Shown one piece after another: positions 1-6,882 of a DNA stretch of 64,000 nt. The notes under the pieces were generated by a model. The model was not told the DNA's origin and made no database searches. It worked only from the letters and a program-made list of their open reading frames with translations. This stretch comes from Treponema sp. UBA7570 (GTDB lineage Bacteria > Spirochaetota > Spirochaetia > Treponematales > Treponemataceae), in assembly GCA_002477955.1 (NCBI GenBank), contig DLLE01000052.1, forward strand, positions 10,752-74,751, given 5' to 3'. Position numbers and translations under genes: made by a program. The first letter of the stretch is position 1; the number at the start of each line of letters is the position of its first letter.

Positions 1-1229
1 CTGCAATTGTACAGATTTTCGGAACAACGACTGGTTTGGATTTGAACGAAACTTCGGTTGAATTTTTGGACGAACCGATGGAACTTCGTGTTGGCGAAGG
101 GCTTTTGGGACGTATTTTTAATGGTCTTGGAGAGCCGATTGACGGACTTCCGCCGATTGTTTCTTCTGAAAAAGTTGATGTAAACGGAATGCCGATGAAT
201 CCGTTTGCTCGCGTTTATCCAAGGGATTTTATTCAGACAGGAATTTCTTCGATTGACGGCATGAACACTTTGATTCGCGGTCAGAAACTTCCGATTTTTT
301 CTGGAAATGGACTTCCTCATAACAGGCTTGCGGCTCAGATTATTCGTCAGGCAAAAATCCGCAATTCTGACGAGCAGTTTGTAATGGTCTTTGCGGGAAT
401 GGGAATTAAATACGATCAGGCGCAGTTCTTTATAAATTCGTTTGAGGAAAGCGGTGTTCTTTCAAAGGTTGTTATGTTCCAGTCTTTGGCAGACGCTCCT
501 TCGATTGAACGAATTATTACGCCTCGATGTGCTCTTACTGCTGCCGAATATCTGGCATTTAAAAAGGGAATGCATGTTCTTGTCGTAATGACTGATATGA
601 CGAACTACTGCGAAGCTTTGCGCGAAATTTCTACAACTCGCGGTGAAGTTCCTGGAAGAAAAGGTTATCCTGGCTATCTTTATTCTGACCTTGCAGAACT
701 TTATGAACGTGCCGGAAAAATAAAGGGTTCAAACGGTTCTATTACCCAGATTCCGATTTTGACTATGCCGAACGATGACATTTCGCATCCAATTCCTGAC
801 TTGACCGGATACATTACTGAGGGGCAGATTGTTTTGAGCCGTGAATTGAGTCAGAGCGGTGTTTATCCGCCAGTCAGCGCCTTGCCAAGTTTGAGCCGGC
901 TTATGAAAGACGGTATTGGCGACGGAATGACACGGGAAGACCATGCTAGTGTTTCGAGCCAGCTGTTTGCATCTTATTCAAAAGTAAAGTCAATCCGTTC
1001 TCTTGCAGCGATTATTGGCGAAGAGGAATTGAGCAGCGTTGACAAGCAGTATTTGGCGTTTGGAGATGCGATTGAAAGCCAGTTCTTCTCTCAGGGCGAA
1101 TACGAAAACCGCTCTATTGAAGAAACTCTTGATTTGGGCTGGAAACTTTTAAAATTGCTTCCACAGAACGAACTTTATAGAATTAAACCGGAATTTATTG
1201 AAAAATATCTTCCAAAAGATGAAGAGTAG
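1..1229 (+). CDS. atpB: V-type ATP synthase subunit B (5' partial)
   Basis: Non-catalytic nucleotide-binding B subunit of the membrane-associated V1 head, which couples ATP turnover to ion pumping. The frame is open from base 3 to the window edge and reads [13 protein letters not shown], so the true start lies upstream and the TTG at 36 is not the start. The degenerate P-loop region SGNGLPHN, the stretch [12 protein letters not shown] and the C-terminal [18 protein letters not shown] are typical of B rather than the catalytic A subunit. The missing N-terminus is about 60-70 residues. It is followed 5 bases later by subunit D, as in spirochaetal V-ATPase operons. Family assignment is secure; the direction of ion coupling cannot be read from the sequence. 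Confidence 0.96.
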   Translation, partial: AIVQIFGTTTGLDLNETSVEFLDEPMELRVGEGLLGRIFNGLGEPIDGLPPIVSSEKVDVNGMPMNPFARVYPRDFIQTGISSIDGMNTLIRGQKLPIFSGNGLPHNRLAAQIIRQAKIRNSDEQFVMVFAGMGIKYDQAQFFINSFEESGVLSKVVMFQSLADAPSIERIITPRCALTAAEYLAFKKGMHVLVVMTDMTNYCEALREISTTRGEVPGRKGYPGYLYSDLAELYERAGKIKGSNGSITQIPILTMPNDDISHPIPDLTGYITEGQIVLSRELSQSGVYPPVSALPSLSRLMKDGIGDGMTREDHASVSSQLFASYSKVKSIRSLAAIIGEEELSSVDKQYLAFGDAIESQFFSQGEYENRSIEETLDLGWKLLKLLPQNELYRIKPEFIEKYLPKDEE

Positions 1230-1234
1230 AACTG

Positions 1235-1852
1235 ATGGCAAAGTTAAATGTCGCACCGACAAAATCTAATCTTCTCGCAATAAAAGAGCAGCTAGCTTCC
1301 GCTCAAAACGGTTATGAGCTGCTCGAGCAAAAGCGTGAAATTCTGGTAATGGAACTTATGCACATGGTTGAACGCGTAAAACTTCTTGAATCGCAAATTG
1401 ATAAAGAGTATGCAAAAGCTTATCCTGCATTAAAGAATATGCTTAAGACAGTAGGCGGCGACCGTGTAGAGCGGATTGCCCACGCTGTAAAGTATGATTT
1501 TAAAATGAAGGACAAGACAATTACTGCTGGTGGAATGAGCTTTAATTCGATTGAAGTTGAGCTTCCAAAGCAGCAGTTATTCTATTCTTTTATGGAATCA
1601 TTTGCAGACAGCGATAAAGTTATGGTAGAATTCTTTAACTTGTTAAAGTTGCTTACAAATATGGCGAGCATTCGCACGGTCGCATGGCGGCTTGCAGGCG
1701 AAGTAAAGAAAACTCAGCGGCGTGTAAATGCCTTGGACAAGATGGTTATTCCTCAGACGAAGGATACAAAGATTTATATCGAAAGTGTTCTTGAAGAGCG
1801 TGAGCGCGAAAATACTTTCGTTTTAAAATCTTTGAAAAACAGGAAGTCATAA
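1235..1852 (+). CDS. atpD: V-type ATP synthase subunit D
   Basis: Central-stalk subunit that transmits rotation between the V1 head and the membrane ring. The protein is 205 residues, normal for the family, begins MAKLNVAPTKSNLL, and consists of two long helices (about residues 10-75 and 140-195) that form the expected antiparallel coiled coil, with RVNALDKMVIP near the C-terminus as in other D subunits. The ATG lies 5 bases after the B stop codon, so the two are co-transcribed and probably translationally coupled. The next gene starts on the last base of this stop codon. Subunits I and K, which often follow D in spirochaetes, are absent here. Confidence 0.95.
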   Translation: MAKLNVAPTKSNLLAIKEQLASAQNGYELLEQKREILVMELMHMVERVKLLESQIDKEYAKAYPALKNMLKTVGGDRVERIAHAVKYDFKMKDKTITAGGMSFNSIEVELPKQQLFYSFMESFADSDKVMVEFFNLLKLLTNMASIRTVAWRLAGEVKKTQRRVNALDKMVIPQTKDTKIYIESVLEERERENTFVLKSLKNRKS

Positions 1853-2355
1853 TGATAAAACCTTTATTTCAAAAAATTGTAGTTGCTATTAACGGTTCAG
1901 ACCAGTCGCTTCATGCGGCTATGTATGCGATTCTCCTTGCAAAGCAGTATAAATGTTCTCTAAAAGCAGTTTATGTCGTTGATACTGCGGCTCTCAAATT
2001 CCTGAGCATGAGCAAATTCTTCCTTAAAACCGAAAGTCAAAAGTATGAAGAAAATCTTCTTGATGACGGAAAAAAATATCTTGAGCAAATTGTTACTTTT
2101 GCAAAAATCAAAGGTGTAAAAGTCGAAACTGAACTTAGAAAGGGAAGCCCATGGTCAGAAATTCTGCATGCAGCGGACGATTTTGATGCCGACCTTATTT
2201 TGCTTGGCGGAAAAGAACATTCGGCTTCATCGCTTTCGAGCGAAGTTGCACGCGACAGGGCAAGTTCAACAAATATGGACATTATTGGCAGCGCAAGATG
2301 CAATGTTCTTGTTGTTCGCCAGAAAGATATTGAAAAACTTTTTAAAATCGGCTGA
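1852..2355 (+). CDS. universal stress protein (UspA) family
   Basis: Single-domain UspA fold of 167 residues: N-terminal strand FQKIVVAINGSDQSLHAAMYA, central ADLILLGG, C-terminal strand CNVLVVRQ. The loop that in ATP-binding members reads G-x2-G-x9-G-S/T is altered here (GGKEHSASSLSSEVARDR, then IIGSARCN), so nucleotide binding is uncertain. The start codon overlaps the subunit D stop codon by one base, placing the gene in the V-ATPase operon. It sits where the membrane subunits I and K might be expected. A regulatory link to the ATPase is inference from position only. Confidence 0.8.
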   Translation: MIKPLFQKIVVAINGSDQSLHAAMYAILLAKQYKCSLKAVYVVDTAALKFLSMSKFFLKTESQKYEENLLDDGKKYLEQIVTFAKIKGVKVETELRKGSPWSEILHAADDFDADLILLGGKEHSASSLSSEVARDRASSTNMDIIGSARCNVLVVRQKDIEKLFKIG

Positions 2356-2366
2356 TAAAATTTGAT

Positions 2367-2391
2367 CCGGCTGTATTAGCCGGGGCTTTTT
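2367..2391 (+). terminator. putative terminator after the V-ATPase/Usp operon
   Basis: CCGGCT and AGCCGG form a 6-bp stem around a 5-nt loop, followed within a few bases by a T run. It lies 11 bases after the Usp stop codon and before the next gene, which has its own ribosome binding site. The stem is short and the T run is offset, so it may be only partly efficient. Confidence 0.55.
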
Positions 2392-2426
2392 GCGAAAATA
2401 CAATTTGTATTTAGACTGGAGAATTT

Positions 2427-3158
2427 ATGTTTTATTATGGTGGGTTAGATTTAACATACCTTGTTTTTGCTGTTCCAGCTCTGCTTTTGGGACTTTGGGC
2501 GCAATCTGCCGTAAAAATCCGTTTTTCAAAATACGACAAAATTCTGACAAAAAAAGGCATAACTGGAGCGCAGGCGGCTGCAATTTTGCTTAAGGCAAAT
2601 GGAATTACAGACGTAAAGATTGCCCGTATAAAAGGTTCTCTTACCGATAATTATAATCCGACAGATAAAATTTTGAGCTTGAGCGAGGCGACTTATTCGA
2701 GTGCGTCGGTTGCTGCCGTTGGAGTGGCTGCTCACGAAACCGGACACGCAATTCAGCATAATACCGGTTATTTTCCTCTTGCTTTTAGGCGATTGCTTGT
2801 TCCTGTTGCAAATTTGGGGTCTGCGCTTGGTCCTGTTCTTGCGCTTGCTGGTCTTGGCTTCGGCTATTCTGCACAAGTTGAGTCTTATATGCCTTTTTTC
2901 CAAATGATTACGAATATCGGACTTTTGCTTTTTGCCTGCGCAACTCTTTTTTATATTGTTACTCTTCCTGTTGAGTTTAATGCTTCTTGGAGAGCACTGA
3001 AAATTTTAAAAGGTGCTGGAGTTTTTACTGACAAGGAAGAACTTTCTGGCGCACGCGAAGTTTTGTGGGCAGCGGCAATGACATACGTTGCAAGCGCGCT
3101 TGGAGCAATTGGAAATTTTGTAAGGCTTTTGCTTTTGACACAAAAACGCCGCCGTTAG
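2427..3158 (+). CDS. membrane zinc metallopeptidase, YugP-like
   Basis: The protein is 243 residues with an N-terminal membrane segment (about 8-25) and two more in the C-terminal half (about 125-150 and 155-180). The zinc-binding motif HETGHAIQH lies near residue 107, with HExxH providing two metal ligands and the catalytic glutamate. ILSLSEATYSSASVAAVGVAAHE just before it matches the layout of the YugP/Zn_peptidase_2 family, as does the later PVEFNAS segment with its candidate third ligand. The start ATG follows a good GGAG site. Substrate is unknown. The gene appears to be alone, between the V-ATPase operon and the biotin transporter promoter. Confidence 0.88.
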   Translation: MFYYGGLDLTYLVFAVPALLLGLWAQSAVKIRFSKYDKILTKKGITGAQAAAILLKANGITDVKIARIKGSLTDNYNPTDKILSLSEATYSSASVAAVGVAAHETGHAIQHNTGYFPLAFRRLLVPVANLGSALGPVLALAGLGFGYSAQVESYMPFFQMITNIGLLLFACATLFYIVTLPVEFNASWRALKILKGAGVFTDKEELSGAREVLWAAAMTYVASALGAIGNFVRLLLLTQKRRR

Positions 3159-3172
3159 ACCTTTTCTTTAAG

Positions 3173-3234
3173 TTGACAATTCTTTGTTTTTTTGTAAAAT
3201 GTAAACCATATTTTTAAATAAAGAGGTTTACATT
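3173..3234 (+). promoter_or_regulatory. bioY promoter with overlapping BirA-type operator
   Basis: A TTGACA (3173-3178) and TAAAAT (3195-3200) pair with a 16-bp spacer forms a strong housekeeping promoter. A perfect 10-bp inverted repeat, AATGTAAACC (3198-3207) and GGTTTACATT (3225-3234) separated by 17 bp, begins inside the -10 box. It matches the known BirA biotin operator (TTGTAAACC, 15-16 bp, GGTTTACAA). The right arm also covers the AAAGAGG ribosome binding site of bioY. Biotin-responsive repression of the transporter is inferred; a regulatory-type BirA must exist elsewhere. Confidence 0.85.
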
Positions 3235-3238
3235 TAAA

Positions 3239-3838
3239 ATGAATAAATCAATTCTTCGTTCTGCAATTGTTGCTTTTTTTGCGGCAATTATCTGCGCTTC
3301 AAGTTTTTTTAGAATTCCAATTCCAGGAATTGCAAGTGGCATTGTAATTCAAAATGCGCTTTGTGTTATGACCGCTGTTCTTTTGGGCGGACTTTTGGGC
3401 GCTGCTCCGACCGCGCTTTTTTTTGCAGTCGGTGTTATCGGCCTGCCTGTTTTTTCTGGCGGTCAAGGCGGTTTTCAGGTTTTGATGAATATTAACGGTG
3501 GCTTTCGCATCGGCTGGGTTATCGGAGCGCTTGTAGCTGGTATGATTTCTGGCCGTCCGTCAGTTATAGAAAAGCATATCACCGTAAAAGGCATAATCCG
3601 CCTTTCTTTGGCAGTTTTTATTGGCATGCTTGTTCTTTATCTTCCTGAAGTTTTCTATGTAATAGCTTTTAAAAACTCAGAACTTGGAGTTTTGGGTGCT
3701 GTAAAACTTTTTTTTGCGGCTTTTTTTGCTCCTTTTTTGGCGGTTGATTTTGTTAAAGCAATTTTTGTAATCTTGATTTCGTTAAAACTTCGTCCGGTTG
3801 TTGCAATGTATCTTTACGAGCCGGAAAAAGATGAATAA
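3239..3838 (+). CDS. bioY: biotin ECF transporter S component BioY
   Basis: Substrate-binding membrane component for biotin uptake. The 199-residue protein has about six hydrophobic segments and BioY hallmarks: IPIPGIASGIVIQNALCVM, LLGGLLGAAPTALFFAVG, GLPVFSGGQGGFQ and GGFRIGWVIGA. It is followed by an ECF ATPase and a T component, giving a complete dedicated transporter. The consensus biotin operator directly upstream supports the substrate assignment independently of homology. The coding sequence overlaps the next gene by 8 bases. Confidence 0.95.
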   Translation: MNKSILRSAIVAFFAAIICASSFFRIPIPGIASGIVIQNALCVMTAVLLGGLLGAAPTALFFAVGVIGLPVFSGGQGGFQVLMNINGGFRIGWVIGALVAGMISGRPSVIEKHITVKGIIRLSLAVFIGMLVLYLPEVFYVIAFKNSELGVLGAVKLFFAAFFAPFLAVDFVKAIFVILISLKLRPVVAMYLYEPEKDE

Positions 3839-4553
3839 AATCGTAATCGACAGCATCACGAAAATTTACGCGACTTCTGAGGGCAATAAAACCGCCTTGA
3901 ACAATGTTTCTTTTCAGATTGATGAAGGTTCGGTTACTGTGATTGGCGGAGAAAACGGCTCAGGAAAAAGTGTCCTTATGAACATTATCGCCGGGCTTGA
4001 AAAGCCGACTTCCGGAAAAATTTATTCTTTTGCAAAAGCTGGACTTGTTTTTCAGGAAGCGGATACTCAAATTTTGGGCGAAACTCCGCGCGAAGATATT
4101 TCTTTTGGTCCAAAAAATCAAAAAAAATCAAAAATCCAGGTTGAGCAAGCTGTAGAAAATTCTCTTGAGCAGGTCGGCCTTACAAAAAAAGCAGATTATC
4201 CTGCAAGATTTTTGTCTGGTGGAGAAAAACGCCGGCTTGCTGTTGCCTGCATGCTTGCAATGGAGCTTCCGGTCATTATTTTTGACGAGCCCTATGCAAA
4301 CCTCGATTATGGCGGTGTAAAGCAGGTAAATGCTCTTGTAAAACGTCTTCACGAACAGAAAAAAACAGTGATTATTTTGACACACGAACTTGAAAAATGT
4401 CTTGGCTTAGCAGATAAGTTTGTGGTTTTGTTCCGAGGCGATAAAGTTTTTGATGGAACTGCGCGCGAAGGGCTTTTGCAAAAACTTGAGCAGTGGAATA
4501 TACGCAACCCGCTCAACGCTTATTCAAAATTGGAAGATTTAGTCTGGCTGTAA
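3831..4553 (+). CDS. bioM: ECF transporter ATPase (BioM-like)
   Basis: ATP-binding subunit energising biotin uptake. Walker A GGENGSGKS at about residues 39-47, Q-loop in LVFQEADTQ, ABC signature LSGGEKRR, Walker B VIIFDEPYANLD, and switch histidine in ILTHELEKC are all intact. The ATG at 3831 overlaps the end of bioY and starts the family-typical MNKIVIDSITK; the longer in-frame version from 3798 would only add residues translated from inside bioY. It is a single ABC protein, unlike general ECF modules that use two different ATPases, so it probably works as a homodimer. Confidence 0.93.
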   Translation: MNKIVIDSITKIYATSEGNKTALNNVSFQIDEGSVTVIGGENGSGKSVLMNIIAGLEKPTSGKIYSFAKAGLVFQEADTQILGETPREDISFGPKNQKKSKIQVEQAVENSLEQVGLTKKADYPARFLSGGEKRRLAVACMLAMELPVIIFDEPYANLDYGGVKQVNALVKRLHEQKKTVIILTHELEKCLGLADKFVVLFRGDKVFDGTAREGLLQKLEQWNIRNPLNAYSKLEDLVWL

Positions 4554-4557
4554 AAAA

Positions 4558-5238
4558 ATGAATCAGAATTGTTACGCGTTTAGTTACAAATCCGGAAAAA
4601 GTTTTTTTCACAAGCTGCCTTCCTGGATAAAAATACTTTTTATTCCTCTTTTTAACATTGCGATTTTTTCGTTGAGCTGGAAATTTGCCGTTTTTTTTGT
4701 ATTTGCCCAAGCCCTGCTTTTTTTATGCCTTCATTTTTCTCTAAAAGAACAGGTTTTCGACTTAACGCCTGTCTTGTGGTACGGAATTTTTTTATATCTT
4801 ATAAATATTCTTTCCAACACTTATTTGAATTTTGCCGAATATGGAATTATAAAAAGTTTTGTTCAGGCAGTCAAAAATTGCATTCATGACGAAAAAACAT
4901 TTTCTGTCGTTGTAAAATTCTTTGCCTGCAATCAGAGCGCTTCTCTTATGTTCAAAACTTCAACTTCTCTTGAACTTCGCGAAGGAATTGAAAAAATTGA
5001 ACTTTTTATCCGGCGTATTCTTCCATGCAAAAAAGAATCAAAATTTGCCGCAACAGTTTCTATGTTCATAAATTTTATTCCCGCAGTTTTTAAAATGTGG
5101 ACTCAGTTAAAAAGGGCATGGTTTGCACGAGGCGGAAAATTAAGCTTAAAAATGTATTTTGCGCTTCTTCCGGTTCTTTTTAGCCTTGGATTAAAATATT
5201 CAATGGACACAGCAAAAGCAATTTTAATCCGCGGATAG
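4558..5238 (+). CDS. bioN: ECF transporter T component (BioN/CbiQ family)
   Basis: Transmembrane coupling subunit of the biotin ECF transporter. The 226-residue protein has hydrophobic segments near residues 28-60, 70-90 and 200-220, with a cytoplasmic region containing SLELREGIEKIELFIRRI and the MWTQLKRAWFARGG coupling helix. ARG is one of the conserved T-component Ala-Arg-Gly signatures that contact the ATPase. The ATG is 5 bases after the ATPase stop codon. This is the last gene of the bioY-M-N operon; a repeat-rich gap follows. Confidence 0.9.
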   Translation: MNQNCYAFSYKSGKSFFHKLPSWIKILFIPLFNIAIFSLSWKFAVFFVFAQALLFLCLHFSLKEQVFDLTPVLWYGIFLYLINILSNTYLNFAEYGIIKSFVQAVKNCIHDEKTFSVVVKFFACNQSASLMFKTSTSLELREGIEKIELFIRRILPCKKESKFAATVSMFINFIPAVFKMWTQLKRAWFARGGKLSLKMYFALLPVLFSLGLKYSMDTAKAILIRG

Positions 5239-5393
5239 AATTTTACCGGGCTAAACTCAAAAATTTATTTTTAGCAAAAATATTTGCGGCAATAAACGCA
5301 ATTGAAGACATCGGTTATTTAAAAATAATTTTAGACAAATTAGCATCCTGATTTTTCGGACGTCATTTTTTTCTTGCAAAAACATTTTTTTTG

Positions 5394-5503
5394 TTTGGGA
5401 AAGTTTTTCTTAAAAACCGGCTGCTCCGGCTTCGCTTTTCGCTCACTGGCTAAACGCCAGTTTTGGCCTATGCATCCGGCGTAAGTTTTTTTTGGTTCCC
5501 AAA
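5394..5503. repeat. dispersed structured repeat, family C copy 1
   Basis: The outer inverted repeat TTTGGGAA (5394-5401) and TTCCCAAA (5496-5503) brackets a GC-rich core. The core shares its flanks with a second copy at 13868-13970 in opposite orientation: CCGGCTGCT, TTCGCT, CGCTCA and CATCCGGCGTAAG. The central part is a short hairpin here (TGGC, 5-nt loop, GCCA) and a much longer one in copy 2. Conserved flanks around a variable hairpin mark it as a family and not simply a terminator. Confidence 0.7.
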
Positions 5504-5540
5504 TTTTTCTAAAAAAATCACCCGTTGGATTTAAAATAAA

Positions 5541-5569
5541 AAAAACTCAGTACAATGTACTGAGTTTTT
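5541..5569 (-). terminator. intrinsic terminator of tRNA-Asn
   Basis: A perfect 13-bp stem (5541-5553 with 5557-5569) with a 3-nt AAT loop, including CTCAGTAC/GTACTGAG and flanking A/T runs. On the minus strand it lies just 3' of the tRNA and continues into a T-rich tract, as expected for an intrinsic terminator. Confidence 0.88.
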
Positions 5570-5570
5570 A

Positions 5571-5643
5571 CGGCTCCTGCTGGGCTTGAACCAGCGACAC
5601 ACGGATTAACAGTCCGTTGCTCTACCGACTGAGCTAAGGAACC
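5571..5643 (-). tRNA. tRNA-Asn (anticodon GTT)
   Basis: On the minus strand, 73 nt fold as a tRNA. The acceptor stem is GGTTCCT with AGGAGCC (one G-U pair), the D-arm contains AGCTCAGTCGGTAGAGC, the anticodon loop is CTGTTAA with anticodon GTT, and the T-arm contains GGTTCAAGCCC. The discriminator base is G. No CCA is encoded. Confidence 0.97.
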
Positions 5644-5669
5644 AGTTTCATTCACTTGAATGTGAATTT

Positions 5670-5698
5670 ATAATATAAAAATTATAAAAATGTGTCAA
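5670..5698 (-). promoter_or_regulatory. promoter of tRNA-Asn
   Basis: On the minus strand, TTGACA (5693-5698) and TATTAT (5670-5675) are 17 bp apart. The predicted start is about 20 bases before the mature tRNA 5' end. An inverted repeat (TTCAC, GTGAA, 5649-5667) lies in the tRNA 5' leader. Confidence 0.8.
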
Positions 5699-5737
5699 TA
5701 TATAAAATGCAATTTTTTTTTATTTTTTTGTAAAAAG

Positions 5738-6223
5738 TTATTTAATAAGCGTCCAGACAAAAATCCAAATAAAACTTATTACGCACAGCATTTTAATTCC
5801 TGTTCCGAGCAAAAATCCTATAAACGAGCCAATTGCGGCTTTTAATGCGTGTGGAATGTCTTCTGGATTTTGAATTAGTTCGCCGATAAATGCTCCTGCA
5901 AATGGTGCAATGATTATAAAAATCGGTCCTAAAAACATTGCAAGAAAAAGACCTATTGTCGCTCCCAAAACAGCTTTTTTGCTTCCGCCAAATTTTTTTG
6001 TAAGAAGTGGCTGCAAAATCGAGTCGGCAATCGTTATAATTAAGGCGATAATTCCCGTAATCGTAAGAACAGTTACAGAGATGTTAGGAGGCGTGCAAAA
6101 ATGCGCTGTAAAAAGTCCTGCCCAGGCAAGAGGAACTCCAGACAAAATTGGAACTACGCATCCAGCAAGTCCTGTCAAAAGAAAAATTCCCGCAAGAATT
6201 GAAAGTAAAATGTTTAAGTCCAT
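5738..6223 (-). CDS. DUF456 family membrane protein
   Basis: A very hydrophobic 161-residue protein with about four to five membrane segments. The pattern LAGCVVPILSGVPLAWAG, KFGGSKKAVLGATIG, LGPIFIIIAPFAGAFIGEL and a final glycine-rich segment matches DUF456, whose function is not known. It is read away from the divergent cyclo-ligase gene and towards the tRNA. It is probably monocistronic. The start ATG at 6223 is the first in frame, with only a weak ribosome binding site. Confidence 0.85.
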   Translation of the reverse strand: MDLNILLSILAGIFLLTGLAGCVVPILSGVPLAWAGLFTAHFCTPPNISVTVLTITGIIALIITIADSILQPLLTKKFGGSKKAVLGATIGLFLAMFLGPIFIIIAPFAGAFIGELIQNPEDIPHALKAAIGSFIGFLLGTGIKMLCVISFIWIFVWTLIK

Positions 6224-6270
6224 AATCTTATTTTATGATATAATCAGTCTGAAAACAATTGAGGAAAGTT

Positions 6271-6879
6271 ATGAACTATGAAAATGTTTATGAAGAAAAA
6301 AAACTTTTGCGTTCAAAAATGCGGAAGCTTTTAAAAGAAAGATATTCTGATTTAAAAAACATTCAGGCTGCTGGAAATTCCGCCGCTCAAAAAATCATTT
6401 TATCTGAAGAATTTAAAAATTCGGATTTAATTTTTTCTTATATTCCCTATGGATTTGAAATTGATCCCAGTTTTCTTGTCGAGATTGCCTGGAAAAACGG
6501 AAAAACTGTCTGTGTTCCTCGCGTTGTTTCGGATTCAAATTTGATGGATTTTTATTTTTTAGATTCAAAACTTTCTCTTCAAAATCAGCTCGAAAGCGGA
6601 GCCTTTGGAATTTTAGAGCCAAAACTGACCTTAAGAAAAGTTTTTACGGATTCTTCTCTAAGAGACAAAAAAATTTTTATGGTGGTTCCTGGCCTTGCTT
6701 TTTCTAAAGACGGAGCTAGGCTAGGAAAGGGAAAAGGCTTTTACGACCTTTATCTTCCCCGGCTTTTAAAAACTGGTTGCTCGCTTTTTACCGCGGGGTT
6801 TGCTTATTGTGAGCAAATTGTCGAAAATATTCCTGTCGAAAAGACTGACTTTTTTTTGGACAGAATTTTTACGCCTTGA
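6271..6879 (+). CDS. 5-formyltetrahydrofolate cyclo-ligase
   Basis: Converts 5-formyl-THF to 5,10-methenyl-THF with ATP, salvaging folate in the cytoplasm. The diagnostic substrate and phosphate-binding loop GARLGKGKGFYDLYL sits near residue 155, preceded by MVVPGLAFSKDG, and LRSKMRKLLKER is the usual N-terminal region. Length (202 residues) is normal. I chose the ATG at 6271 because GAGGAAAG lies 3-10 bases before it; the longer frame from the TTG at 6259 would begin within that site. A TATAAT-like -10 lies about 30 bases upstream. It converges with the M16-like gene. Confidence 0.92.
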   Translation: MNYENVYEEKKLLRSKMRKLLKERYSDLKNIQAAGNSAAQKIILSEEFKNSDLIFSYIPYGFEIDPSFLVEIAWKNGKTVCVPRVVSDSNLMDFYFLDSKLSLQNQLESGAFGILEPKLTLRKVFTDSSLRDKKIFMVVPGLAFSKDGARLGKGKGFYDLYLPRLLKTGCSLFTAGFAYCEQIVENIPVEKTDFFLDRIFTP

Positions 6880-6882
6880 AAA

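Larger units (their letters stand above)
5239..5570. other. 332-base gap after bioN holding a structured repeat and a terminator
   Basis: No plausible protein or RNA gene is visible. The first 150 bases are AT-rich and unremarkable. The rest holds copy C1 of a dispersed repeat (5394-5503) and the tRNA-Asn terminator (5541-5569). Confidence 0.6.

Noticed and set aside
729..944. Open frame opposite the V-ATPase B gene
   Set aside because: It lies completely within a strongly conserved gene on the other strand and shows no ribosome binding site or domain.
2526..2903. 125-codon minus-strand frame inside the zinc protease gene
   Set aside because: Basic, low-complexity translation typical of an antisense shadow; the plus-strand frame has clear motifs.
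5239..5393. Possible small RNA or riboswitch after bioN
   Set aside because: AT-rich sequence without a stable stem, promoter or recognisable aptamer motif.
5394..5503. Possible CRISPR or integron attC array from the GC-rich repeats
   Set aside because: Copies are single or scattered over tens of kilobases, not regularly spaced with unique spacers, and no cas or integrase of the integron type is nearby; no attC consensus ends were found.
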